In this document: piece by piece, positions 10,847 through 22,290 of the stretch | Layout of the letters: each line of letters opens with the position of its first letter | Numbering within the stretch: position 1 is the first letter of the stretch | Source of the DNA: Paguma larvata | Taxonomy: Eukaryota > Chordata > Mammalia > Carnivora > Viverridae | Direction of reading: 5' to 3' | NCBI GenBank assembly: GCA_030068075.1 | Contig: JAINVK010001271.1 | Span: 124,001 to 188,000, forward strand | DNA length: 64,000 bases | Notes under the pieces: model-generated | Databases searched by the model: none | Seen by the model: only the letters and a program-made list of their open reading frames with translations | Told to the model about the DNA's origin: nothing | Program-made: the position numbers and the translations under genes

Positions 10847-10877
<31 letters not shown>

Positions 10878-10899
10878 AAAATAAATAAATAAACTTAAA
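10664..10899 (+). repeat. Felid CAN-SINE inserted 14 bp beyond the solo LTR
   Basis: Head 'ggggtgactgggtggctcagtc', B-box region 'cggttcgtgagtttgagccc', a long CT microsatellite (10791-10877) and tail 'aaaataaataaataaactta'. The target duplication is purine-rich: 'aaagaaagaaagatt' (10649-10663) against 'aaagaaagaaagaat' (10900-10913). The left copy overlaps the LTR's own 'aagaaa' duplication, so the SINE hit the LTR flank and came after it. Confidence 0.94.
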
Positions 10900-10913
10900 A
10901 AAGAAAGAAAGAA

Positions 10914-11305
10914 TGGTTGACTTCATTTGTGGAGCTAGTACTTTCAGACCACAGTCACCAAGGATTTTGTGAAATGCTTTGTCATGTGACATATGGAAAT
11001 GTCACTATGTTGGCTTATATAGCCCTGGCTTGTTACCGGATTTGCAGAGTCCTATTTTAACAAGAGGTAAAAGAAGTTAATTCCTGACAGGTAAGGGACA
11101 TATATGGGGTTCCTCAAGAAAAGAAAAATTTACTCAAATTTATGAGCATTGTGCATGAAGTCCGACAGAGAAATTTTCTTGAGGTTGGTTTTCTAGCTTT
11201 ATAAGAGAGACTTTTCCAAGACTAACTTGAGATTTAGTATAAAAATTTCTAGACAGAAGTTAATTCTATGGCATTGTTTTGCTCAACACTGAATGGCTCT
11301 AGATT
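10914..11305. other. Unassigned DNA
   Basis: No recognised repeat or gene between the SINE and the Tigger1 transposon. Confidence 0.45.
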
Positions 11306-11509
11306 TATAGACATAACTTGGAGATATTGTGGGTTTGGTTCTAGACCACCACAATAAGGCAAATATTACAATAAAATGAATCCTATGAATTTTTTGGTTT
11401 CCCAGTGTAAATGCAAGTTATGTTTACATACGCCATAGTCTACCAAGTGTGCAATTGCATTATTTAAAAAAACAAGGTACATACCTTAACTTAAAAATAC
11501 ATTATTGCT

Positions 11510-13489
11510 AAATAATGCTTTTACCTGAGCTTTTAGTAAATTGTAATCTTTTGCTACTGGAGTGTCCTGCCCTGATGTTAATGGCTACTGACTTATGAGT
11601 GTGGTAGTTGCTGAAGGTTGAAAGGATTGTGGCAATTTCTTCAAATAAGACAACAATGAAGTGTCCTGCATTGATTGACTCCTCCTTTCCTGAACAATAG
11701 TTTCTCTGTAGCATGCAATGCTGTTTCATAGCATTTTATCCACATTAGAACCTCTTTCAAAATTGAAATCAATCCTCTCAAACACTGCCCCTGCTTTATC
11801 AACTAAGTTTACGTCACACTGTAAATCCTCTGTTGCCATTTCCACAATCTTCACAGTGTCTTCACCAGGAGGTGATTCCATCTCCACTTCCTTTGCTCAT
11901 CTATAAGGAGCAACTTCTCATCTGTTCAACTTTTCTCACGAGACTGCAGTAGTTCATTCACATCTTGGGCTCCACTTCTAATTCTAGTTCTCTTGCTATT
12001 TCTACCACTTCTGCAGTTACTTCCTCCACTGAAATCTTAAATCTTTCCAAGTCATCCAAGAGGGTTGGAACCAACTTCCTCCAGACTCCTTTCAGTGTTG
12101 ATGATTTGATCTTTTCCCATGAATTATGAATGTTGTTAATGATATCTAGAATGGCGAATCCTTCCTAGAAGATTTTCAGTTTACTTTGGCCAGATCATCG
12201 AAGGAGGATGGAGGTTCTCAAGGGCAACTATATAGTCTTACAAAATGTATCTCGTAATTATAAGACTTGAAAGTCAAAATGGCTCCCTGATCCATGGGCC
12301 GCAGAATAGATGTGTTAGCAGGCATGGAAACATTAGTCTCATTGTACATTTCCATCTAAACTCTTAGGTGGTAATGTCAATGAGTAGTAATATTTTGAAA
12401 AGAATCTTCCTGAGCAGTAGGTCTCAACAGTGGGCTTAATATATTCAGTATACCATGTTGTAAACAGATTGGCTATTACCCAGGCTTTGTTGCATTTTTA
12501 GAGCACAGATAAACTAGACTTAACATGATTCATAAGGGCCCTAGGATTTTCAGAATGGTCAGTGGACATTAGCTTCAAATTAAAATCACCAGCTGCGTTG
12601 ATCCCTAATAATGCAGTCAGCCTATCCTTTGAATGTTTGAAGCCATGCATTAACTTCTCTTCCTTAGCTACGGAAGTCCTAGGTGGCATCTTATTCCAAT
12701 AGAAGGCTGTTTTGTCTACAACAAAATCTGTTCTTTGAAAATCTGTTCTCAAGTATATCCACCTTCATTAATTATCCTAGTTAGAACTGCTGGCTAATCT
12801 GCTATAACTTCTACATCAGCATTTGCTGCTTCGCTCTCACTTCTTTGTTATGGAGATGACTTCTTTCTTTAAATAACCTGACTCTTGGGGTGCCTGGGTG
12901 ACTCAGTCTGTTGGTTAAGGGTTTAGCTCCAGTCATGATCTCATGTTTCATGGGTTCAAGTCCCACACTGGGCTCTGTGCTGACAGCTCAGAGCCTGGAG
13001 CTTGCTTCAGACTGTGTGTGTGTCTCTCTCTCTCTGCCCCTTCCCTGCTCTCGCTCTGTCTCTCTCTCAAAAATAAATTAAAAAAAATTAAATAACATGA
13101 CCGAAGCTCTGCTAGGGTCACATTTTTCTTTTGCTGAAGGCTTACTCAGCCTTCATAGAATTAAAGAATGTTAGGCCCTTGCTCTGAATTAGGCTTTGGC
13201 TGAAGGGAATAATTGTGGCTTATTTGATGTATCCAGACCACTAAAACTTTTTCTGTATCGTGAATAAGTCACTTTCATTTTCTTATCATTTGCATGTTCT
13301 TTGGAGTAGTACTTTTAATTTCCTTCAAATAATTCTTTTTTGCATTCACAACTTGGCTAACTATTTGGCATGAGAGGGTTAGTTTTTGATGTTCTTGGTT
13401 TATGCTATGCTTTCCTCACTAAGCTTAATAATTTCTAGCTTTTGATTTAAAATAGAGACTTGCCACTCTTCCTTTCACTTAGGGGCCAT
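11510..13489 (-). pseudogene. Decayed Tigger1 transposase
   Basis: The ancestral start codon is visible on the minus strand at 13489-13487 (ATGGCC), but a small deletion after the first codons brings an in-frame TGA almost at once. The best preserved piece is 12752-12498, which keeps the catalytic-core motif [12 protein letters not shown] followed by KDRLTALLG and ENPRAL. In intact relatives this is the DDE-type domain around the first catalytic Asp, here followed by Lys where Glu is usual. The C-terminal end is seen in another frame at 11729-11508. A CAN-SINE at 12887-13089 splits the coding region. There are many frameshifts and stops; it cannot be functional. Confidence 0.88.
12887..13089 (+). 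repeat. Felid CAN-SINE inside the Tigger1 transposon
   Basis: Head 'ggggtgcctgggtgactcag', 'gggttcaagtcccacactggg', 'gctgacagctcagagcctgg', a TG/TC-rich stretch and tail 'aaaaataaattaaaaaa'. The duplication 'aaataacctgac' (12871-12882) against 'aaataacatgac' (13090-13101) has one mismatch and comes from Tigger1 sequence. The SINE therefore postdates Tigger1. Confidence 0.94.
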
Positions 13490-13914
13490 AGTAAGGTTTT
13501 TATTTGGCCTAATTTCAATATTGTGTCTGATGTAATAGGGAGGCCCAAGGAGAGGAAGAGAGAAGGGTAATATCCAGGTGACACAGCAATTAAAACACAC
13601 ACAATATTATCCATTAATTTTACTATTTTACAAGGGTGTCAATTCATGGTGCCCCCCAATATTTGCTATAGTAACATCAAAGATCACTGATCACAGATGA
13701 TTATAAAAAATACAAAAATAAAGATTAATACTTTTGAAATATTATGAGTTACCAACAGGTGACCCAGAGACATGAAGAGAGCAAATTCTGTTGGAAAAAA
13801 AAAGTGCCAGTAGCTTTTCTCTGTGCAAGGTTGCCCCAAGCCTTCAATTTGTAAACAACTCAAAATCTGTGAGGTGCAGTAAAGTGGAGCGCAGTGAAAT
13901 GAAGTGTGCCCGTG

Positions 13915-14690
13915 CAGCGCAAACTCAAGAAGATGTTCATGGTTAATGAATGTCCTTGTAAATCCTATATAAATAATCAGGTCAGTTCACATTTGTAAAC
14001 ACATTCATAAGCACAAATCACATTTTTATGAACAATAAAAATCTTTGGAGATTACTTATGATTATAAGGTGATAAAAACTCAAAACATGTGAAATTTAAG
14101 GGGAAAAGTATATTTCTAACTGTTATATTATGAAAAACAACTCAAGGGTTATCTTGGAGATTAACTTAGTATGATAGTGTGTACTGATTTACAGTCCCAA
14201 ACATTATAATGCTACATGCTAACTTACAGAGTTTTCTAGAGTAGAGATGTAACTGATTCCTGGAAGGTGGAACCAGTAATCCCAATAGTTATAGATGATG
14301 GCCTTGTTGGACTTCAACCAGTTTTGTATCTAATGGGGCAATCAAACACTAGTATGATTATTATTTACTAATAAGTAAAGGAAGAATTCATTTACTTATT
14401 AAACTGCACACCTCACATTCTCCCCCATTATTTAATTAGTTGAACACATTTTAAAATGAGTCTTTTGTATGAAAGACAAGGCTCTTAATATATCGAAAAT
14501 TATAGTTTAATAAATATTAATGTGTATACTAAAATATCTCCAATTATGCCATTTTCCCACCACTAGCTATCAGTAGAATGTGATTTTAGATACTTTTCCA
14601 GCTATATATCTCTAATAGATATAAAATCAAGGTACTCAATGCAAAGATAAGGACATTTGTAAAATTTCCTATTAAAACATTTTAAGTCTT
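13915..14690. other. Unassigned AT-rich DNA
   Basis: No recognised family, gene or structural feature between Tigger1 and the L1 5' fragment. Confidence 0.45.
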
Positions 14691-14696
14691 CTGGAA

Positions 14697-15935
14697 AAGC
14701 TGCCAAAGTGGGAGGATCCTAATCTCACTTCACCCATGGGTATAACTAGTAACACCTACATCAGTGTAAATAACCCATAAAACAACCCAAGAACTTGCAA
14801 AATAGACTTTCTACAGCTAAATGTATAGAAGAGACCTTATTCAAAAGTGTAGAAAGGGCAGAGACACAGTTGGGAGCCAAATGGACCAACGGGATTGTCT
14901 CTGGGAAAGAGTGGTGCAGCAGTTGTGGAGAGGGGAGAAGAGCAGACCCCCAAGCCAGGCACTTCAGCATAGGGGACGTGCACAGAGAAGATGAATCCCC
15001 ATGATGTTTGGCTTTGAAAACCAAAGGAGCCCAACAATCAGTAGAGTTTAACACCTAGAACTTTAAAAACCACTGGGCTTAGGAGGGCAGTCCTGAGAGA
15101 GGGGAAGATAACCACATACAGCTTTCCAACTGCTGCCCCAACAGTAGGCTGGGGGCAGACATCTCATCTGACTGCAAGCCCCACAATCCAATTGATGCTT
15201 CTCAAGGGACAACACAGGGAAAGTGCCTTGTAGTTCAGTTCTGTTGCACTACTGGCAAACTCAAGCCCAAGGCAGCTCCAGACTGACCACTAACAATATA
15301 AAGACCAAACAAACCCTGCCCTCAACAGGCTAAGAAAACCATTGCATTAAAAGAAAATATGACTCAACCACAATGGTAGGGCACATGCAACACCCTTAGG
15401 AAAAACACCTGCAGTTCCAGGTTTTGGTGAAAAGAGAACATTGCACTATACAACACCATAGGACCTTCTTTATAAGGCACTACTTTGAAGAGCAGGAGAT
15501 GTAGCTGACTTTCCTAAATATAGAAACAGACACAGAGTTAGACAAAATGAAAAGACCAAAAAATATTTCCCAAATGAAAGAACAGGACAAAATCACAGCA
15601 AGAAATCTAAACAAAATAGAGATAAGTAATATACCTGATAGAGAATTTAAAGTGATGATCAGAAAGATACTCACTAATTGAGTAAAGTAGAGTTCAGGGA
15701 CACCGTCAACATAGAGATAGAAAACATAAAAGAGAGCTAATCAGAGATAAATAAAATTAAAAAACACTAGAGGGAATAATTCCAAGACTAGAGGAAGCAG
15801 AAAGTGGGTCAGAGACATGGAAGACAGAGTAATGGAAAGAATCAAGCTAAATTGGAGAGAGAGAAAAATAATAATAATGAAAGTAGACTTAGGGAACTCA
15901 GCAATGCCACCAAGCATAATAACATTTCTTCTTTA
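14697..15935 (+). repeat. L1 fragment: 5' UTR and beginning of ORF1
   Basis: The left half is GC-richer with 'agggcagtcctgagagaggggaagat', 'gactgcaagccccac' and 'gactcaaccacaatggtag', typical of a carnivore L1 5' UTR. The right half becomes A-rich coding-like sequence ending in 'acttagggaactcagcaatgccaccaagcataataacat'. This last run encodes LRELSNATKHNNI, matching the ORF1p segment 'LxELSNxxKRNNI'. Similarity stops abruptly in 'aacatttcttct' at about 15935, so everything 3' of early ORF1 is missing. Several short frames on both strands at 14760-15060 are accidental. Confidence 0.72.
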
Positions 15936-18280
15936 TCCTTGACAAGATTATGTTTATTTTCTAGGATTTTAGATTCTGGAGATATTTGGGAAAACATTTG
16001 AAACTGGAAAATTGGCACATAAATGTAAATTATTATTATTTTATATTACCTGGTCGATAACTGAAATCTTTTCCTATAGTAATATCCTCTATTTTTCCAT
16101 TACATTGCTGGTATAATGGTGTTATACATACTCAGAATTCAGTTCTTATGAAAGCCTTTAATTAATTTTAGGTCTATTTCCAGATACCTAAGAAAAAGTT
16201 TTCAACTAGTCCCCAAAGCTTTTATTTTAACAATGAAATAAACTTATCATTAGTCCTTGAGCCATTTGAAAAATTACTGTAAAAGATCATTTCTTCTTTT
16301 TTACCAATTTCATATTTTTTCCTTGCTCTTTTTAATTTTGCATTATAAATTTTGACTATGTCTACAGCGATGTCATTTTAAATGCCAAAGAGATATGAAT
16401 ATGAAGATTGTCATTTTTATTTTAATGGAAAGTATATATATATATGCATATTGACATTGGAAATGGCAAAAATATTATTTCTTTGATACACTAGATGTTC
16501 ATTAACTCCATTAAAGAAAAAAAAATTAAAGGATATCTTTTAAAATCACAAGAAAAGAGCCTCATTTCTTGTATCTATTTAACATAATCTCCTTTTTTGA
16601 GTTTCTTTTCCATTCATGGAGATAAATCCTTTGAACGTTGTAATTCCAGGGTGTTTCTTTTCTACTCTTGAGAACACTAGACATTTATCTTAATGGTCAT
16701 TCAATAAAATTTTCACAATTTTAAGATAGGCTTCCAGCAAATAAAAAAAAAATAGGTCAGAACTTCCTTTCAGTAGTGTTGACAATGTCTTGCTCTGGAA
16801 AATATTATAAAACTACTTATAGCGATATTATTACCACATTATTCTTATCAATGGTGGCTTTATTAGAATGAAAAATACTATTTTAAAAAGTTTTTTTAAG
16901 TTTCTTTTAAGAAAGCTGTAGTTTTTACCAATAATAAAGAATTTCATTATCACATGAAGGCAACTCTTCCTTTACTCTTTACAAAGACATTTGCATACCT
17001 TATGAATGTTACACTTAATTTCAAGGTCAATTAAACAAGTTACTTTGAATGTTATTTTCATAACAACATAAAGTATCTCAGCACCATATTTTAATAAAAT
17101 GTAGTGTTTGAACCAATCTGTTGGCGATCAGAGAAGACAGGAAACCTGCTGATATATATGATTGCTCTAACTTAAGGGGTTGGCAACCTTTAACACTTGT
17201 GCCAGATGGTGACACACTAGGACATTTGGATTGGCAACCAGCCTCTGGCAGTAGCTCAGCCCCCTCTGTCTTTACTACTATTTGGAGCTGTTGCTAACTA
17301 TTCCTGGCCACTGGCGTAGGCACGATCAATAACGATCTCGGATCTCCAGGTCATTCTACTCCATCTGTTCTAAACTCTGTACTAGCAAATGAAAGAAAGG
17401 AAAAGATGTTTTAAATCCTGAGAAGAGTGGTTTTTTAAATATTTTTAGTTTACTGTGGATTACAGTACCTGGCACATAGGAAATTCGATGTTTCATTGTG
17501 TAGTATCCTCATCAAGTGGCCGTCCTGCCTTAGGGTGACAGCCACAGTGATGGGAAAGTCATGGTCCATCTTTTCATAGGGGAAGGCAAGAGCAAGTAAA
17601 AGAATTGAAGTTGGGCTTTAGGACTACATAAGTATTGGTTGTGATGATGTAGATGAAAACTTGTGCAGGTGTGAAAATTTTATAAACTAGTTCGTTATAA
17701 AAGTTAAATTAAATAGAATAAAAAGAATAATATTATTATCAATTATTTCAGGCTCATTTCCAATACTCCTTGCTTTACTAATCTATAAAAATGGACAAAG
17801 GATATGAGATGGTAAAATTACTGACTTGCTATACACCCTTTAATGTCTGACATGAACACTGATTTCTTTTTATTACCACTCCTCTAAACTAGTCTAAAAT
17901 ATAGTAGTTTGCTAGTATAATTACAATAACTCCTCTATTTGTTGCCCATTTCTCTCTCTATTGTTAAATAATCAAACAAAATTTTCTCAAAAATAAGTTT
18001 GAAATGATGAGGGAGAAAGTCAGTCATTTCAGACGGGAGAAATACACTTAAGAAAAAAAAAAAAAAAAAAAAAAAAACGAAGTCTCCCAGGCAGAGAGAA
18101 CCAGTGATGGTGATGATACCTATTAAGTCCAGGCATTTCAAGGCTATCAGCAATTCTGATTGAACACAGTTTGGGTCAGTATTTTTATTTCTAAGGAAAA
18201 AAATTCCATATTCAATTGCAAACTACAGGAACATTCTTATTTTACGCTCGTTTTAAGAGGCATTTAAGAATGCTTGTTAC
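15936..18280. other. Unassigned AT-rich DNA with one A-run
   Basis: No gene or clear repeat. At 17176-17200 'aaggggttggcaacctttaac' faintly resembles a hAT-type terminus such as that of MER5A, but the rest does not follow. A homopolymer A run lies at 18053-18077. Confidence 0.4.
18053..18077. repeat. Poly-A tract
   Basis: Uninterrupted A for about 25 nt. No SINE or L1 body is recognisable immediately to its left, so its source is unclear. Confidence 0.9.
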
Positions 18281-18281
18281 A

Positions 18282-18464
18282 GGGGCACCGGGTCGCTCTA
18301 TTGGTTAAACTCAGGTCATGATCTCTTGGTTCTTGAAGTGGAGCCTTGCATGGGACTCTGTGCTGACAGAAGGGAGCCTGCTGGGGATTCTCTCTCTCCC
18401 CCTCTCTGCCCCTCCCCTGCTCTCTCTCTTTCTCGAAATAAATAAATACTTAAAAAAAAAAAAG
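18282..18464 (+). repeat. Felid CAN-SINE with internal deletion in the head
   Basis: It starts 'ggggcaccgggtcgctctattggttaaa' and jumps to 'ctcaggtcatgatctct', so about 20 nt between A and B boxes are missing. Then 'ctctgtgctgacag', a shortened CT stretch and tail 'gaaataaataaatactt'. The duplication is approximate: 'agaatgcttgtta' (18268-18280) against 'agagtgcttctta' (18465-18477). Confidence 0.9.
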
Positions 18465-18689
18465 AGAGTGCTTCTTAAAAACTCATGGTTTCTATTATTT
18501 ATGAAGCATTTTAGACTTCTTTGTAATTCATGGTTGCTTTGAGGAAGATCTGCCACTCTGGGTTTATCTCGAAAAGTAGGCCTTGGAGAACTATAACCCT
18601 TTTCTTTTGAGAAATATGAAACTCTCATACTTTGAGAAACTTGATGTGTTCACCCTAGTATAGAACTAGACTGAAGGCAAAATGTCACA

Positions 18690-18945
18690 TTTGTTTCATT
18701 TTTCACTCTCTGATCCATTCTCTACCCAAAAGCTAAAATGATATTTATAGAATGCAAGCAGGATCATATTCTCATTAAGACACAGCAATGATGATTTTGT
18801 GTACTGGCCGTGTATTCCTCACCATGCCCTCATGGGTATTGTATAGAATCTGGCCCATATTTTAGTATACGTGCTGATGAAGCAAGCACTAGAATGTGGC
18901 TGTTTTATCCTTCCAGCTTTAACTCATACTGAAAATTTAAATCAT
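18690..18945 (+). repeat. L2 LINE remnant
   Basis: Segments 'ctaaaatgatatttatagaatgcaagcaggatcatattctcatta' and 'tgtatagaatctggcccat' correspond in order to L2 3' blocks 'gagtgatctttctaaaacgcaaatctgatcatgtcac' and 'cacaatctggccc'. Strongly diverged, no open frame. Confidence 0.45.
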
Positions 18946-19495
18946 CTGCACTAGAGCCACACATTTTAAAAGGACAAAAATAAAAAAATGAAGACTGGCT
19001 CCCTCAACATGATGTTACTATCCAAGGAATTCTTTCCCAGGAAGAAAAATATCCTTAGGTTTCAAAAAGTTCCAGAACTGAAAAACAGGTCATGTAGCTT
19101 GCCCTTATCAAGGTAAAGGACTCTTTTATCAGAACGATAGTTCACTCAACTGGATTTATCAAACCGTTTATTCTTCAAAGTGCATTTTAAAACCTCAACT
19201 CTGTTTCCATCAACCTTAAAAAGTTTTGTATAAGGAAATTTGTCCATGAAAATAAGCTCTATACTGAAACTTCTGCCTTAAACTGGACTGCAACAATATA
19301 AAGAATATCTTGTCCTTAACCTTGACCTTAGATATCTGTCAAGGCCAGTGTCTCTCTTTCCACAGTAATTGATCAACAAGGCTCCGCTTAATCAATAGGT
19401 TATTTCGGTGAATTTTAAGGAGATTACTCCTTAAGCTGCATCAGAGTATCCTTCATCTTAGGACATAGGACCTGCATTTTTCCTACTTCTCTCTA
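18946..19495. other. Unassigned DNA
   Basis: No recognised repeat, RNA or gene. Confidence 0.4.
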
Positions 19496-19499
19496 TTAC

Positions 19500-19650
19500 A
19501 GTCCTCTCTCCACTATCTTTATAACTACTTATAACATGAACTGATGTGATCGCTTACTCAATGGTGTTTTGTTTGTTTTCTCTCTACTGATAAAATCATG
19601 AGAACCTCAGGAACTACTAGGTTATTCTTCATAACTATATCCTGAATGAA
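19500..19650 (+). repeat. Possible L2 LINE 3' end
   Basis: The order 'actatctttataactacttataacatgaac', 'ataaaatcatgagaacctcaggaac' and 'aactatatcctgaatgaatg' resembles the last part of L2 ('catagcacttatcac', 'gaatgtaagctccatgaggg', 'gctgtatccccagtgcc', 'gaatgaatg'). Together with 18690-18945 it may be one L2 copy. It is followed by a small (GAAA)n run at 19656-19678. Confidence 0.35.
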
Positions 19651-20209
19651 TGTGGGAAGAAAGAAAGAAAGAAAGAGACACTGAGGGTACGAAACAAGTG
19701 AGACAAAGTTCTTATCCAAATACTTCTTGGGGGTCAAATAAACAAAATATAGAATTTAATATCTGTTTAGTCTGTGTACATAGGTGCTCCTAAAGTAATG
19801 CAGACTACACCCATGAATGCTGATGATATTAAGAAATAAACTTGGCAGATCACCTCCAGTTAGAAAAATGATGTTTCTTGAGCGATTGAAAAGGAAGATT
19901 TTTGGTCAGGAAAAAAAAAATCCATCATGCTAAAGGAGTCCAACTCAACTATGATGCTATCAATGGAAAAAAAAAAAAAAAGGAGTTTCTAAATATTTAG
20001 TGCTGAGTGAAAAAGTGTTACTGTCAAGCATGAAACCTGATCCAGCACAGTGCCTGACTAGATGCTCAGGATAAGGTTTGAAAGACAAGTAATAATGCCA
20101 GACTTTGCAACTGAAAGGCACCTACTGTGTTTATCCTTTATTAGGGAAGCAGAGTCGCTAACTGATGTTAATTGAGTGGTGATATATGGGTTATTTGGCA
20201 CTGGACTGT

Positions 20210-20281
20210 TATCAATTGCTACATACCAAATTATTCTAAAATTAAGTGACTTAATAAATATTTACTATCTCAAACAATTTA
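20210..20281 (+). repeat. Ancient repeat (same family as 2478-2890), left part
   Basis: 'gactgttatcaattgctacataccaaattattctaaaattaagtgacttaataaatatttactatctc' matches the start of the old repeat also seen at 2478. It is cut at about 20281 by L1 insertions and resumes at about 20723. Confidence 0.55.
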
Positions 20282-20304
20282 TTTTTTAATTGTCAATAAT
20301 ATTT

Positions 20305-20450
20305 TAATAAATGTATGGCAACAGATGGTGACTACACTTAATGTGGTCAGCAAGGAGTAATATAGACCACTGTCAAGTTACTATGTTGTACTCATAAAAC
20401 TAATATAACTTTATATGCCAACTGTACTTCAATAGAAAAAAAAGATATCA
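20305..20450 (+). repeat. L1 3' end, sense orientation
   Basis: 'ggcaacagatggtgactacactta', 'tatgttgtactcataaaactaatataactttatatgccaactgtacttcaatag' followed by A8 is the terminal part of an old L1 3' UTR with its poly-A tail. Only about 150 bp remain. Confidence 0.78.
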
Positions 20451-20457
20451 AAATATT

Positions 20458-20715
20458 TTCTTTTTTAATTTTTTTTTAATTTTTAAATTTTATTTAAATC
20501 CAAGTTAGTTAATATATGGGGTAATAATGATTTCAGGAGTAGAATGTAATGATTTATCAGTTCCATATAACATCCAGAGCTCATCCCAACAAGTGCCCTC
20601 CTTAGCGCCCATCACCCATTTAGCACATCTCCCTACCCAACACCCTCCAGCAACCCTCAGGTTCTCTGTATTTAAGAGTCTCTGATGGTTTGGCTCCCTC
20701 TCTCTTTTTATCTTC
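20458..20715 (-). repeat. L1 3' end of carnivore type, antisense
   Basis: After a T-rich start, '+'-strand text reads 'ttatttaaatccaagttagttaatata', 'gatttcaggagtagaatgtaatgattta', 'gctcatcccaacaagtgccctcc', 'gcccatcacccatttagc', 'tatttaagagtctctgatggttt'. This is the complement of a carnivore L1 3' UTR. It is tail-to-tail with the sense L1 end just to its left and belongs to a different, younger subfamily. Confidence 0.85.
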
Positions 20716-20722
20716 ACAATTT

Positions 20723-20850
20723 CTAAAAGCTAGATTTCAGGAGTGACTCAGCTGAGGGGATATTAAGGGGTCTCTCATGGTGTTTGCCAGAACCGCATTA
20801 AGGTTTGACTAGGACTAGAGAATTCACTGCCAGTATATACGTGTGCACGC
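20723..20850 (+). repeat. Ancient repeat (same family as 2478-2890), right part
   Basis: 'atttcaggagtgactcagctgagggg', 'ggggtctctcatggtgtttgcc' and 'ttaaggtttgactaggactag' continue the family where the left part stopped. The two halves show that both L1 pieces were inserted into one older element. Confidence 0.5.
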
Positions 20851-21355
20851 ATACATGGATACCTCCATATATACCCATATACAATCACTCAGTCAAATTG
20901 CATTTATTTGATTGGTTGTTTGCTGGAAAATCTTAGCCAACACCAAGCTTCCATAAATTTTGTCAACTCATAAAGCCTTAGGGGAAGTTCAAGTCTGATA
21001 AGTTTTCTGTGAAAATGTATGCTAATTTATCACTTTGCTGGAGTAGTTTGCAAAAAGATTTACCAGGGAGAGCCATAAGGGACAATATTTCTGTTACTCG
21101 GGATATTTGGATCCTAAGAGAAGTGTTTCCAGTAAACCTCAGGGTGTTCTGCTGTGAAGGGTACTCACACATTATGTGTGATCTAAGCACACACTGGTAA
21201 GCTTGCTGGAGGAACAGTGAGACTATGTGAAGAAAAACAGTATTTTTTACTGTTTTAAAAGTAGCTCTGTAGACATTCATGAGAGGCCTGGTACTGAAAG
21301 AGATGTTAGGTATGTTAACTGTCAGAATCTGAATCCATATGTCTAAATCTAATTG
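20851..21355. other. Unassigned DNA
   Basis: No recognised element. Overlapping short frames on both strands around 20978-21280 have no resemblance to known proteins and are probably chance. Confidence 0.4.
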
Positions 21356-21359
21356 TTAA

Positions 21360-22290
21360 AAAACATAAAGTGAAAATATTGAAAGCAGCAAGAGAAAAGC
21401 TACATTATATACAAATGAGCAAAGATAAGAGTAATATCAACCTTCTCACCAACAGCGCAAACCAAAACACATTGGAATGCCATATTAAAGAATTAGGTAA
21501 GAAAACCTTTTACATAAAAATATATATCCAGGAAAATTGTTTTCAGAAAGATAGGCAAGCTTTTCTAATGTTCGTAATGTAAGCATTGCAAAACATATCA
21601 TTCCTAAATAATAAGAAGAAAAATACAAATAAACTCCAAATCTGAACTGTTTTGGTGCCCATCAAAGAACTGAAGTAGCCTAACACCAACAAACAAGCAA
21701 TAATATTTCACTCCCGGGGAGGGGTAAGAATGTGGCATTGGGAGCTCCCTCTGTCAAGGGTAGACCCCAGAAAGTTGAGAACGGAGCAAGAGCATTAGGA
21801 AAACTTCCTGGCAATCCAGCTCCCACTCGAAGCAGAAAGTAAGAGAAACTCATCATCAGAAGACTATGAAACTATACTGCAGTGAAGGTGACAGCAGCAA
21901 CAATGGTATCCAAACCCAGATCATCTTCTAACTAGCTTGCACAAGTTTCTGCCCTGAGCGCATAGTATTTATTTAAGTAAATAAGTACTATTTATCTTAT
22001 TCTTTATTGTCCTATGTTCAATGTCCAGTATGAAATCAAAATTATGGGATACATCTAAAGCAAAAATTAAAACAAAAAACCATTATTGAGCAACAAAGAA
22101 TTCAGCAGATTTGGAGCTGATTCAGATATTGGAATAATTATACAGGAACATTAAAATAACTATTATCAATATATTAATGGACTTAGTGGAAAAAGACAGC
22201 ACATCTGAGGACAGAGAGAAACCATGACTCAAATGGAAATGATAGAAATAAGAGATAAACTGTTAATAAAAATACTAACAGTAAAAAATG
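21360..22290 (+). repeat. Old L1 5'-region fragments
   Basis: 21385-21560 contains 'ttgaaagcagcaagagaaaagctacattatatacaa' and '..aaatatatatccaggaaaattgttttcagaaagatag', which match an old L1 5' segment ('gaaagcagcaagagaaaag', 'tatatccagcaaaactatcc'). 22010-22290 contains 'atgtccagtatgaaatcaaaaatta'-like text and 'gattcagatattggaataattatacaggaacattaaaataactat', matching the L1M 5' UTR block before ORF1. All are diverged and fragmentary. Confidence 0.55.

Larger units (their letters stand above)
11308..13912 (-). mobile_element. Tigger1 (pogo/Tc1-mariner superfamily) DNA transposon, near full length, transposase on minus strand
   Basis: The left end 'tagacataacttggagatat' matches the Tigger1 terminal repeat (CAGGCATACCTCGGAGATAT) and follows a TA at 11306-11307. 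The right end '..gaagtgtgcccg' at 13912 is the complementary terminus. Inside, the order of Tigger1 is kept: 'gggtttggttctagaccacc', 'ttttttggtttcccagtg', 'tagcatgcaatgctgtttcatagca', 'cttctacatcagcatttgctgcttc', 'gcattcacaacttggctaac', 'caaagatcactgatcacagatgat'. Without the inserted SINE it is about 2.4 kb, the usual Tigger1 size. Such elements were active in early mammals and are dead now. Confidence 0.93.

Noticed and set aside
14761..15054. Three overlapping frames on both strands
   Set aside because: They lie in the L1 5' UTR fragment, which is GC-richer and therefore has fewer stops. No protein family is recognised.
17170..17360. Possible hAT-type transposon starting 'ggggttggcaacc'
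   Set aside because: Only the first dozen bases resemble a terminus; no matching opposite end or internal order was found.
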